Shown here piece by piece: positions 13,902 through 26,241 of a stretch of 64,000 bases of DNA (positions are counted from its first letter, which is position 1; every line of letters starts with the position of its first letter). The notes under the pieces are model-generated. The model did no database searches and was not told where the DNA came from. It saw only the letters and a list, made by a program, of their open reading frames with translations. Source of the stretch: Albula goreensis (taxonomy: Eukaryota > Chordata > Actinopteri > Albuliformes > Albulidae); assembly GCA_022829145.1 (NCBI GenBank), contig CM040744.1, positions 13,340,218 through 13,404,217 of the forward strand, written 5' to 3'. The position numbers were made by a program, and so were the translations under genes.

Positions 13902-16900
13902 TGAAAAATAAACAGAAGAATTAGTGTGAGTGACAGGGTGCTCATCATGCACCATCATGTGTGATTGTTTTTGTACTGCCAGCTCCACCACATCCGGGAA
14001 CGAAGGCTGCAAAACTGTGTGATTGCCCCCAGTCACTGGGAGCAGAGATTAGTAAGTGGCCATTAATGAGCTGCTTAAGACTTTAGTGTCCTGACTTGCA
14101 GTTGAAGGTAAGAAGTTGCTGGGAATTAGCTGCTCAAACTGCAAGATATATGTTGCAGTTAGTTCTACCTTTAGCATAACACAAAAGTGCAGTTGTGAAA
14201 TAAGAGTTTCCTCTGTATTTCCTCACCAGATTGTTGTTGAGATTGCTGAGATTGATAGCATGCTACATAATCTTGCCATCTTTGTCCAATCATATCTGTG
14301 ATGATAAGAGATTGACAGAAAAAAATCATAAATGGCTGCCATATACTGTTTTTCCAAAAAAAAAAAAAAACAATACATATTTTAATTGAAAATGTTTTGA
14401 TGCCAGATTTTTTTAAAGATGCTTATTTAGTACATCTCCACCCTCAGCTGTATCCATCTTTATCTGGGTTACCGAAGTAGACTATGTACAAAGTTTCCAG
14501 CTTTATCCTGAGCCTTTTAACATGATGAGCACATTCCATTTTTCATCCATTGTTCATGCTGATTTTTCTTAATCATGTAGCCAGTGAGAACACAGTTTTT
14601 GTGCCTTTAGTCCATGAGTGCAGATGTTTGTTATCCTTCATGAGTTGTGGTCACTAGGAATGTCCTTATCTTTCTTATGGTTAATCCACAGTGGATAAAA
14701 AAACAGGTTATCATAGTTAACTTTGGATTAAGTGCTTGAAATGTATTCTTCCTGATGATTAAATCTAATTTTGTCTGGGGTCCTGCTCAGAGTCAAGATG
14801 ATAAACACCCCATGCTTGGAATGAAATGTTTAGTCCTTGCAATGTTGAACCAATGCAACTGGAACTCCTTCAGTTCAGCACTCCAAATTCTACATTTAAC
14901 TCCTCAGCTACGTCATTAAGGGACACAGTGTATATAACCATCCTCATGATGAATGGTCTTTGTCACTTTAATTGTTATTGCCAAAACTATCATTGCATTG
15001 GATCACAGGGGTCTTGTGAAACAAAGCCTATTGAAAAGTAAACTTCCTTCTGAAATTTATCACGGTACTTCTGCAACACAGTTTCAGACCTCAAACAGGT
15101 AAAGTAACTTCACTGTTTCTGCATCTTTGGGCCAAAGCTTCTGCTAATAGAGACCCACCAGTCACATGCCTCCTTTTGTACAAGCTTGTTAATTATGTAG
15201 CTGCCAGTCTAAGATTAAGTGACAGTATAGTGAAGGTTGACTGATTTGTTAGTATATCGTTCTACACAAAGCTGTACTATGAAACAAGTCAAACAAAATA
15301 TAGGTCTTTAAAAATGTCAAAAACCTGTTTCAGGCATTCTGTCTATATTGGAAATGAGGCAATAGCTCAGTAATTGTGAGTTTAAAAAAATCCAGGGTGT
15401 AGTTTCCATGAAACAGGAAGTAAGGCAAGCATTTAATTCCATACTCTGGAACCACCCACCCAAGTACAACAAGTGCTGAGAACAATGATGAGATCATGCA
15501 TGTACCCTGACAGAGTGGCAAAAGGCTGGGGCAACTCAACCTATTCCCTGATAAATTAGGTAGGATCAGATATGACTCCCACCCCAAAGTAACAAGGTTC
15601 AACCACAGCATGTTCCGGGACAAAAATAGCCAAAAATAAATAACTTCAGAATAACAAATCCTCTCAAAATATTATGAACAGAGAAGTGCACAGGCTTGTT
15701 GAAGAGACCACAAAATCTGCAGGAATTTATATACAGAACAACCGGTGACCAAACACAGCTCTAAAAATGTAATTGAAAAAACATCATGATCACTTTTGGA
15801 CTTAAATAAAATGGTCATCCTGAAAAAATGCAGAAACACAGCTGTTTAAACTCCATTAATTGCCACTGTACCTATTATGGGCACTGGATGAAATAAACAA
15901 GAAATCATTTGCTTCCAATTCAGTTTAGCCTGTCCAAGTATCTCTATAATCTTTTAACATTTCTGCCAAATTCTTCAATACAATCTACCTGTGGTCCTCC
16001 CTGATTTACTTCTCCATTTTCATTTGAGAAGAAGAGATCAAAGAGTTCTCTGTTACCTGCCAGAGGGTTTAGACTGCAGGATCAGGGCCTTCCTTTGCAG
16101 CTTTCTTTGTGTTGTTCTTGCACAGGAAGTGCCCCAAGCCCCTCCCCCACCCTGCCTAAGTCCTGATTCATGTTGTCTGAAAAACGTTGACTATTTCCCC
16201 CTCCTTGGCTGGGCTCCAAGAGGCCAAATTTCACACACTGCTTTTCTCTTTTTCATTCAAAGTCTGTAAAACTCTCCCCACAGAAGTGGATGTCATGAAT
16301 TATAAGAAAGAAGAAAAAAAAACATAGGGTAATATGCTGAAGACAATGGAGTTTTTTAATTTATGCAATGCATGCATGATGAGCTGCTGTCATTGATACT
16401 GTGCTGTTTGAGATCTTATGACATGCTGAAAAACTGAGCAACATCATTTTAAAACTCAAGAATGCTGTATACAGTCCTCCATGTTTGCAGATCTCAACAA
16501 TGACCTTCCTGCTCTTTATGTTACGCTGTTAGATGTGACTTGTCACCAGTGCAGATGAAGCGGAAGACCATTTGTAGCTGGGGCCAATATTTCCTGTCCT
16601 GAAAGCAATATATTTGTAACTTATCACCTTACAAGACGTTTATGTTGAATATTATATTATTAATGGTTTTGTAAACTTCCTGAGTAGCAGACAGTCAAAG
16701 CCCCAGATGCAAGTTAAACTCGGTGTCTAGAACTGCAGATCCCTGTACAAATAATAGCTGTACAATTAATTACTGGTTGTCATTGCATGCTATAATAAGT
16801 GCATTGAACTCAAATTTGAATTTTTGACTACATGTTCTGTGTCTTCACTGAATAATGAATCTTCTCAAATAGTGAAAAGAAATCGTGACACTGTTTTTTA

Positions 16901-19082
16901 TTATTTGGATCATCAATATGTGACAGGCTCTCATTCAAAGGTGTCATCCCGTATTGCAGCTATCTTCCTGTGACCTTCAAATCTGAATGGGAGGTATGTG
17001 AAGGAGCTGAAGACACTTCATCTTGCCTTCCCTGTCCTTTCTTTGGAAGCATAAATGGAACACAGAAGTGACTCATCTATGAAAATCATGCTTACGTCTA
17101 TAGTTGTCAATTCATGCAATCCTGTCTAAAAATAATGTTTCCAAAGTAAAAGAAAAGTTCATTTCATAAGCAACATCCTCCTTGAATTTTGAATAAGGCA
17201 TTAAGTTCCTTATTGTTTTAGGGAAACTTTGATGTGTGGAGTGTACCCTGACATTTACTGAAATCATTGCTCCTCAGCAACCCAAGCGTTAACGGAATCA
17301 AAAAGCCCTGCCCACTTTGAGACTCCCCCCACAGATTCATGGAGAAGAGAGTGCATGGGCCCCCCTCCAATTCGCATGGTGACCAGACTTTGCTATTTTT
17401 TTCACTGCACGTATGTCACCAATTTCATGTAGACTATGCCTTCAATATATGCACTTTACATTTTAATAAATCTATGTTATCTGGGAATGATAACCACAGA
17501 CTGTCAAAAGTGTACTTAAATAAATCTGCAGTGTGTGTAAGTCAGTGCACTGAAATAAAATCTTGTTTATGTCTCGTATGTTTCCTGCATTTTGCACATA
17601 TGGGTCACCTGTAGACTTGCTAAATCTGCCTCAGTGATTCTCCCTGCCTCATCTTCAGGTCCTGGTACAAAATTTGATGACTGTTAACAAAAAGATCATA
17701 TAAACAAAACTGGAGCAGTTTGGCACTTTGTGTTTAAGAAGCCATTAGAGATTCCCAAATTTCATTATGGCTCATTTCCCTCAATGTTAATTCATTTCAG
17801 TGCTCACATCTATTTTCTCTCTCCATTTGGTGCTTGTCATCTTGTTGCCATCTGTGTCCAGGGATGATAAATGGCCTACTACAGGGAATAAGCTTGTCAG
17901 TTAGGCCTAGTTGTGAAATTGATCAACACAAGCTAAATGTGATAAATGCAAACACCATTGTAAGGGAACAGTTAAAGGTGGCATACAAAATTGGGAACAA
18001 TGAGGTTCCTCAGGGGTCAGAACTGGCACCAGGAGAAAAACTGAAAACAAACAATATGTTTTTGTGTACTTATTGTTGCATGGCTTTGGATCATTGCCTG
18101 AAATATACAAAATATTACTCTGAGGTGACTACAACAAACATTTCCTGCAGATAATGACAGGAACCTTTTTAGATCCTCCTTTATGTGTCTATGATATTTA
18201 TTTATTGCATGGTTTTATTTGTGCCACTAAATTGTTATCACATTTCTGATATCCTTAATAGTTAGATAAATCAAATACTGTCATTGCCTCCTGCTGTAAA
18301 CTCAAGTAGAATGTGGAAGTTCCCATTTTTTGAGGGAGGGCACCATGCAACACATTTTGAGTTTCATTGGGTGATTGGCAACTTTAGAAGTTTCAATATT
18401 TTCCCCAGTCATGGTCAGTTGTCTGTTCATTCTGAATATAATGAGTCTTTTATTTCCTATCTGATTCAGAGGAGACAATTATCTGACTTGTTTTGGACAT
18501 TTTTTCAATCACCTCCCCCTGAACCAAAACAATGTATCAGATTCTTACACAGTTGTGTGACATTTAGAAATCTGTGGGGGTATTTCACAAATGCCTCAAA
18601 CTATAGCTAGACCACACAATTGAAAAATATAATAACTTTGGCAAAAACTCAAATTCGGTCTGGGAGACACCCCAGTATTTGTACTTTTTGTAAATTATCA
18701 GTCATTAATAATTACAAATTCACTGGTAGCACTTTTGACCAACAGAAGTATTAACAGATGACAGCTTAACAGCTCAGTTTTGATAAACAAAGAGGAAAAA
18801 AAATTAATTTCTAACACTGTTTGTACAAAATAATATGCATTTTTTTAAAATACACAAAAGCAGTTGCAATGGGCAGATTTTCTCAAACATAAAAGTTGCA
18901 CTTTTATCTGACACACTGCTTTCTCAATACATGGATGACGATTTGTCAATTACAATCAGCAATGTATTTTTTATACTGCAGTTTGAAAGAGGTTAAGGGG
19001 AGAAATAACTTGACTTTAGTTCCTTTTTCTTTTTCTGTTTTCACAACCAGACACAGTGACACCACATGTTTTGCCATTTTGA

Positions 19083-19132
19083 TTGACAAGATTTTAGTTA
19101 GTTATTTTGCTTGACAAGATTTTAGTTAGTTA
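19083..19132. repeat. Short tandem duplication, 28-bp period
   Basis: The 22-base segment beginning TTGACAAGATTTTAGTTAGT occurs at 19083-19104 and again at 19111-19132. It is a local duplication with no apparent coding context. Confidence 0.8.
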
Positions 19133-20613
19133 AGAAGTTACACATGACACCAGATGCTTTGCTGGATGGGTTTCAGGGTAATCAGCCATGCCAAACCATC
19201 TCCAGATACCCTCCTTGTGTTGCAGGCTAATAAGTGAGGGTACTGATTAGCATGGACGTGGTGAAAATGAGAGTAGTGCATGAGAAACAGCAGACCATTA
19301 TGAAGAAAAATGATGGTCCTGTTATCCAATTAGGCATCTGATGCCTGTGTGGAACTCCGCTTCTCCAATTCATCCAGTTGTTCTTTGTATCCGTTAATTC
19401 ATCTCACGGGTTTAAATCTAATAACAGGGTGCGCACAGAGAGCGCTCACATCTCCCTCCTCCTCTCTCTGTCTCTCTGCCTCTCTTCCTCTTTCGTTCCT
19501 TTTTTTCTTTGCTGCCTTCTTCTGTCCAGGGAGCGGGTTAGGGTAACTGAAAAGGACACTGAGGCGACAAAAACATGATACAGGCGGTGAGTTTTGCTCC
19601 CTTTAAAATCAATTAGCTGAACCCATTATTAAAAGCAACCCGTTTCACCTTTCTCACAGACCTCAGGGTAATCTCAGCATTGAGCTAGCAGGCTGTACAC
19701 AAAAGCTTGATGCTCAGGTTAGCGGAACACGAGTGCCACATTCCAGACTCCCAACGTCATGAAGTTTTCGGGCCGACTGAGCTAGGCAGGGAGCTGGACA
19801 ATCCAGCCAAACAACCAAATTTGGGAACTCATTCTGCGCTCCTGTCAGTCTGTCTCTCAATCTACCACATCCTTTCTTTCTTTTGAAGACTATTTCAATA
19901 CATTGCGGAAATGATATCATGTTTCTTTTACTGTACTCTTCTGAGGTCAGCTCCACCCTTTATGTACATACTCTCTGTACATTAATAGGGGAAGTACAAC
20001 ATGTGTCTCATGCAAAAACTTAAGCAGATCTTTATTATTTTGGGTTTTTTACATGTTGATGCATGCCTAACAACATAAAAACCATTAACATTGGCTCAAA
20101 ACCCCATATGACTAGATCCTATTGGTGAATAGAAAAAGAAATTCAGAGTGGTTTTTAGGACAGAGTGCAATAAACCCACTGGTGATGCATTTGAATTCCT
20201 AATGGACTTCTGCTTTTGTAAGAGAGAAGCTTTGACTCGATATCTCCATCACCTGTGTCCTGCTCTTTGTAGAGGGAGTACAATGTATGGTGGTGAAGAT
20301 TGTATGGTCATCTGTTGGAATAACAGGACCAGTTATGAAGTGGGTGTGTATGCAGGGCCTCTCACTGAGGTGGAAACAGGAATGAAAGGCACTTAGACAC
20401 TGGTCCACAACACAGGAAACAGGAAGCAGAATGTGAGAAGTGACATAAGGAGCCGCTTTCCTGAAAAAGCTAACTGTACCACTAATGAGCAAAGTGCTGT
20501 ACTATACATATGTTATAGAATATTCTAACATCTCAAACACAGACTGATTAAACTAAGTGTAAATCAACCCTGACAATGCAAGCAATATACACATACATTA
20601 ATCACGAGTAATT

Positions 20614-20642
20614 CAGTGCAGTGCAGTGCAGTGCAGTGCAGT
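20614..20642. repeat. Pentanucleotide microsatellite (CAGTG)n
   Basis: Five full copies of CAGTG plus a partial copy, in AT-rich intergenic DNA. Confidence 0.9.
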
Positions 20643-21729
20643 AGGCTTTATTATATTGTCTTTTCATGGTTAAATTTAAAAATGTGTTATTTGGTACAGG
20701 CAGTATTCTATACTCAACATATTGGAATGAGGATTGTAAAAGATACTGCTGAAATTCTTAATCCATGATTCTGTGAATCAACATTGGTTGTGAAACTGAA
20801 AGCAAACTTTCAAGCTGCAAAAATATATATTTTTGTATCCCTGGTTATCTAGTTTGGTATTTGTTATTTCAAAAGGCTGTTTATGGGCTGCAGTTTTGGG
20901 TTGGCCACAGTAAATTCCATTCACTTTGCTCACAAATGCTCCAACCTTGACTTTGACTGAAGAAGGCATGAAAGTGTTACTTTTTGGTTTCTTCCAGGAC
21001 ATCAATTGATAAACAAGCAAAAGTCTTAACACCATGCAGCAAACAAAAAGAGAAAAGCTGAGTCTTACATAACGGCTAAGGTCAATATGAAACAGAGTAG
21101 TTAGACTAATGCTTAACACATACAAATCTTTTCATAAATAATAATAATTACATAATTTCTGCCCTGGTTTTTGCTTTGTGGCTTCAATCTTATTTGTATC
21201 AAAAATACTATTTAAGCCAATGTGTAATGATCACACAGAAGAATCAAAGCAACTAGTATTTAATTATACTGACATGCATAGCCTCAGGAAAATCAAGTTT
21301 CTACTGTTTGTATCTGATAATGTACTATGCTGGGCTTTAGGTTTAATGTCTTTGAGTAGTACATTACATAAAGCATGAAGGAAAGTTGGCAACCTATGAC
21401 TTTAGTTTGCCAAATAGTTGACTAAGTCATATTGGGCCGAGACATTCAAACAGGGTGAAAGAACGTACACAGGCTGTATGCAGTTCTTTTGAAATATGTT
21501 ATCCAATAGGTAGTATAAAAGTATGCTTAAGGTGATTAAGGTGATATGTGGTCATTGTATTCTCACAAGAAAGGAGTTGGTAGCTGTAGAAGAGGGGTAA
21601 GTGAATTGCGCAATAAGTATTTTCAAGTTTGCTCTAAGACTTGGTTGAAACACAGATCCAGTCGAGCTATTCATCTGTTCCATTTTTGTCCCTGCAAAGC
21701 GTATTTTGAGGCTTGGTAAAATATGACAT

Positions 21730-22010
21730 TAAATCAGGGCCCCGGGATTTAAGATTGTGATCTCCCGGTTAGCGTGCGGGTCCGCTCTTATCGCATTACG
21801 TGTTCCCTCATGTGACAATCTACATCTTGCAGACGGAAGAGTTGCCGGCGTGAGCCAAGGGTGATGTCTCGGTCACAAAATGTGCTGGTCTCGCTCGCGC
21901 TCTGGAATATTCGGTAATGGAAGGATGCTGACTGGATTCCTGGTGTGTCTCTGTGTCATTGGAATGTTACCCCGCCTTCCTTGTTTCCCGTGGCGCATGC
22001 ACCAACAGAA
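21730..22010. promoter_or_regulatory. CpG-containing high-complexity patch, possible regulatory element
   Basis: In contrast to its AT-rich surroundings, this 280-bp stretch contains many CpG dinucleotides (for example around 21765-21795 and 21840-21900) and no simple repeats. No coding exon fits: frames are short and lack recognisable splice-flanked protein. Together with the similar patch at 22360-22540 it could be a cis-regulatory element or an unrecognised first exon. This is inference from composition only. Confidence 0.25.
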
Positions 22011-23329
22011 GGACAATAAATCTGACGAGCCCAAAACAAACCTCATGCAATAACAACTAAGGCAAACATTGTTCTGCAACGAAGGCTTATCAACTGTACT
22101 TTTAACATATGCTTTAATATTAAGAAGTTCCAACTATGGATTTCAGGATTTTTGTTTTGTAATTCTCCTGTACACAGCCGTGCAGTCAACACTCTTCTCA
22201 AGGAAATGACAATCGGGATAAATTATCAAGTGACTTGATACTGAGTGAACAACTTTACATGAAATGGTTCTCTCATTTACAAACAGAATGATCCCAAAAG
22301 GAGCGTGATGCATTCCTAAATCACAGCTCTGTGCTCTCTGGTGTAAGAATCAATACCTCTGCCATTTACATCAGTTACCGGAATTCATTTAGCATCATGT
22401 CAATGTTTTATGGCTGCTAGTCCAGCTCTCGAGAAATGCTCTGAGATATTAACTAGACGATAATATGCCGCCGTTCACTGCTGACTTTCAGGAAGCTGTC
22501 TGTTCTCTACAGTAGCGCTGCCATTACTTCAATATTCCCCACTTAACACGGCAGGAGAGCATCCCAGCACCAATACCTGCATTGAGCTGCGTTGAGCTGA
22601 CATATGACTGAAAACACAGTCATCACTTTTTTCAAGTTCCTGCTGAACAGGCAGATAGAGTGCTTAAAGATATGTTTGACAAAAATAGGCAGCCAGTAGA
22701 AGCATACATGTATAATGAATGACTTCCCCTTTCTTTGCACACAGGAGAATACAGTCATATGAAATTTCTATATGATACTAGCACTAAGGCTTCCACAGTG
22801 TTTTTTCTGTCAGGCCATTACAGTTTTCCCTCTCTACTTGATAACGGCTTGGAGCATACATTAATGAATATGTATTATGAAGGCAAGCTGCTACACAAAA
22901 GGTTGAACACATAATTGAGTCTGCTTTATAATATCTTTCTAAGCACTATATCTATAACAGTATAAGGTCCTTCATTAACCTGTGAGTTGCCATGAAACCA
23001 AAGTTTCGCTCACATTCTAAGTGGTCCTCTTGCAACCACCATACTACCAGGAAGTAGTCGTAGGGTATGTCAACATGTGACCACACATTATTGCAATAAA
23101 CCACACTCGCAGGATGAAATGAACAAGCTAAACTCCAAGGCAACCTGGGAGTCTGGAAGCACATACAGTCTGTGAGAGTTTGTAGTGAAGTGTACAGTTT
23201 CACAGCAACCACACAAAATCTTCTTCTCCACTAACCGGAAGAATTAATACCCTTGTATGTTCATACTTTTCTTTCAATTGGTTTCATTTCATTCTTTGAA
23301 GTATTGTAGATCTGAGTCATAAATCACCA

Positions 23330-23560
23330 AAGCGTAAGAGTGCTGATCTAAGATCAGCTTTTGCCTGTTCATTTACCCCTCTCTAGGGTTATCTCTGCAC
23401 TTTTTCGTACCATTCATATGCCCTTTGCTTTGTAAGTCACTCTGGGTAAGAGTGTCTAACAAATGCCTTTAATGTAATGCAATGTAATGTCATGTGCAAA
23501 ACCTTATGCAGTACCACTGAAAACTGATCCTAGACCAGCTCTCCTGCTCTACAAAGTTTG
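23330..23560. repeat. Degenerate interspersed repeat with L2/SINE-type 3' tail
   Basis: The segment GTAAGTCACTCTGGGTAAGA with the following AACAAATGCCTTTAATGTAA (23431-23480) matches the widespread fish repeat tail of the form 'aagtcgctctggataagagcgtctgctaaatg...'. Motifs of the type 'ctgatctaagatcagc' and 'actgatcctagaccagc' flank it at 23342 and 23523. A related tail occurs in inverse orientation at about 36805-36852. The element family is named by recall of such tails and was not searched. Confidence 0.5.
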
Positions 23561-25140
23561 ATCAATACAGGCCTTGATCCTGGATAGCTGAAATCCAGTT
23601 GGTACTCCTGCTTTAGTTATGTCCATGGACAATCTGTGTGTTTTAGGGGTAAATTAAAATGATACTTACCAGGAAGAAAAAAACCCTGCATCCCTCCAGG
23701 ACCAGGGCTGAGTGACAAAGCTCTGGTGTTAATTTTTAATTTGATTGAGAGAAAGAGTTGCCCTTGTCAGAATCAAAATGCTGAAATGGAAGAAGATTAT
23801 TAATTTTAAACATCCATCTTCATGTTACATGATAGATAAGGTAACACACAATACAGAATTGTGTTTTAACGAAGGCAAGGAAAGACTTCATTGCTCATAA
23901 AGCATTCAAATAATTATTTACTTACTACTTAAAATTGACAAATTCATCACACAAAATTAATATGGTCTGACATTATATCATGACAAAAATGTAACCATTT
24001 AAGAATGTCATGTTTTGGAAACACTTGTGAGCTAAGCAGAACCTGAATGAGGCATTTGACTGCCTTTCTTCAGGTTAAACTTCAGGAGTAACAAATATTT
24101 ACACGGTGCATTCACAGCGGGTAAAGGTCTTTGTACACATCCTGGTTAAACAACATTTTTCCTTACTCTGTGTTTGAATTTCCTCAGTGTTCAGCAATAT
24201 TTCTCTGGAAAAAACTATTGGGTGGAGAACCTGCAGGCTCACATTTACAAGCAGGTCTGTACAAACACCGCCCTCTGCTGTCAACCACCATAACATTCCA
24301 CACCCCTCCCCCACCAATGCCCCCAAATAGGACCATTCCTTGAAAATATGTACCTCATTCACCGAGTCCCTCAAAAATATTTTCTTCACAAATATGTAAG
24401 GTAGTAGATTACAATACAGTAATTTGGAATGTTGAAAGGAATATTAGAAGAGGGTTGGCAAATTGAGTGAATGCATTTAAAGCAGTATTTCATTAAATTG
24501 TTTTGTGGGGTAAAATATTTATGGCCCATCAATCTATTTTCAGAATGCTTTCACAAAGCATCCACAGTTAATCATCTCCGCATTCCCCAACTACACTCAG
24601 CCAAACCTCAAGCGACACCATTCACCACGCAGTTCAGTACACTGTCACCATTTCAAAAGCTGCGGATGTACTCAAAGAACACGTGCCCTTTCGTACCCCA
24701 ATTAATTTCTAAAATCACAGTAATTAAACGCTAGCAGAAGAGAAATCATGGTAATTAGTCTTGTGGGAGGACAAAAAAACATGTCAGAAGGCCTGACTAT
24801 CCGGGTGTCTTCTCTTTTTGATGCCCAACTGAATTTTAGTGTGGTTGAAAAAAAGATGTGGAAGTAGATGAGAAGCAGATGGCATTAAAATTGAATGATA
24901 ACAAGTCATGCACAGCACTCAGCTGAACTTCTTAAAGGTTTTGCCAATAGACCCTGGACAGAGTCAAAATGTACACCCACCTGCAACACTCAGCACTAGT
25001 GTGAAAACCACTTCACTGGTGTGAAAAACCATTCTTGCGGACATACTCAGGACTTCATTCAGAATGGACATCCTGCAATCACACATAAGAAAACTGGAGA
25101 CTCAAATAAAATGTGGAGACTTGGCTCATTTTGTGTCACA
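23561..25140. other. Intergenic sequence, no gene recognised
   Basis: AT-rich sequence downstream of cspg4. A short frame at 24131-24343 and its antisense partner show no known protein. I see nothing further to annotate. Confidence 0.5.
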
Positions 25141-25146
25141 TTTATT
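25141..25146 (-). terminator. cspg4: Candidate poly(A) signal for cspg4 (AATAAA on minus strand)
   Basis: TTTATT on the plus strand reads AATAAA on the minus strand, about 1.1 kb beyond the cspg4 stop codon. It sits in a T-rich/A-rich stretch (25139-25161). Other weaker hexamers exist in between, so the true 3' end is uncertain. Confidence 0.3.
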
Positions 25147-26241
25147 TTTTTTTTAAATAAAAAGCACATAATTTTGAGTGAACTAACAAAAATGAATAGA
25201 AGTGAATGTAAAATGAATTAAAAACTGAATAGGTCAGTAAGTAAGTAACAGACCTGGCATAACATTGGCACAACTGAGTAAGCTGATTTAACACAAAAGC
25301 AGAGTTACTCCCAGTAACGCTGAAGATAAAAGAATTGAAGATGCTGGGATGTAGGCGGATACCCAAGAGATTATGAGGATTTTCATGAGGTTTCTCATTT
25401 CCTTTCCAATCACTATTATTTGCACAAAAGACATATATATGTCTCTAAATATTCTGGACACAAATGTAAGATAAGCACATTAAACAATGTAAGATATTAC
25501 ACACTATGTACTAAAATAAAGTTTGTATAAATACCTCCAAAGAAAATACATTTTACAAAAATAGTAGTACCAACAAATAACTTTATAAATTACAATTGAC
25601 TGGAGCTTATGCCAAACCATTAAAATTCCTGCAACGGAGATAAATGACCATTCATCTATTCATTCAGCTACATTATCTACATCACCATTATCTACATTAC
25701 CCTTTTGAATGTTTTACAGAACCTGTACATGAGTTAACTAATTTCCTGTAATTACAACAGCATCCAGGCTCATATATTATCATACCATGAGAGATTTGTG
25801 CCTAAATTTCCTTTCAAATTCCTGAGGTTATAATAGAAATGAATCCAATGATTCCTCCAATGCAATCTAAATGCATACACATCAGTAACTCTATCATTTA
25901 CATTTCGTCTCCAAAATACTTACCATAAAAATTCTAACAAATATAAATCACTATTTTAGTCATTCTTGGAGCAATTGAGATTAACAACGTAATTAACATA
26001 AGCAAAGTATAAGTAAAGCTTAATTACAGTGCTCAGACAAATTTGTAGGATGGAATGAAAAGTGCTTAATTCCAGTAATATTGACATAAATATTCCATTA
26101 TTCCACAACAAGATCATAAGTATTTGGCATGTATAAAAGCAGGACATATGACGTATTCATATTTGGCAAGCAAATATTTAAGAAAATAAATGAAATGAAA
26201 CATTACATTGACCAGATACAGCAGAGTCTATGTATCAGTGA
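25147..26241 (-). other. cspg4: Probable 3'UTR of cspg4
   Basis: AT-rich noncoding sequence after the cspg4 stop codon, read on the minus strand. No competing gene was seen. The extent depends on the uncertain poly(A) site. Confidence 0.4.

Larger units (their letters stand above)
9458..21720. other. Intergenic sequence, no gene recognised
   Basis: AT-rich DNA with scattered short frames on both strands, none with recognisable protein features, splice context or codon bias. It includes A-runs at 13883-13901 and 14356-14370, a pyrimidine-rich stretch at 19450-19510 and small tandem repeats listed separately. High-complexity patches at about 10890-11130 and 14030-14090 could be regulatory, but nothing in the sequence proves it. 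Confidence 0.5.
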
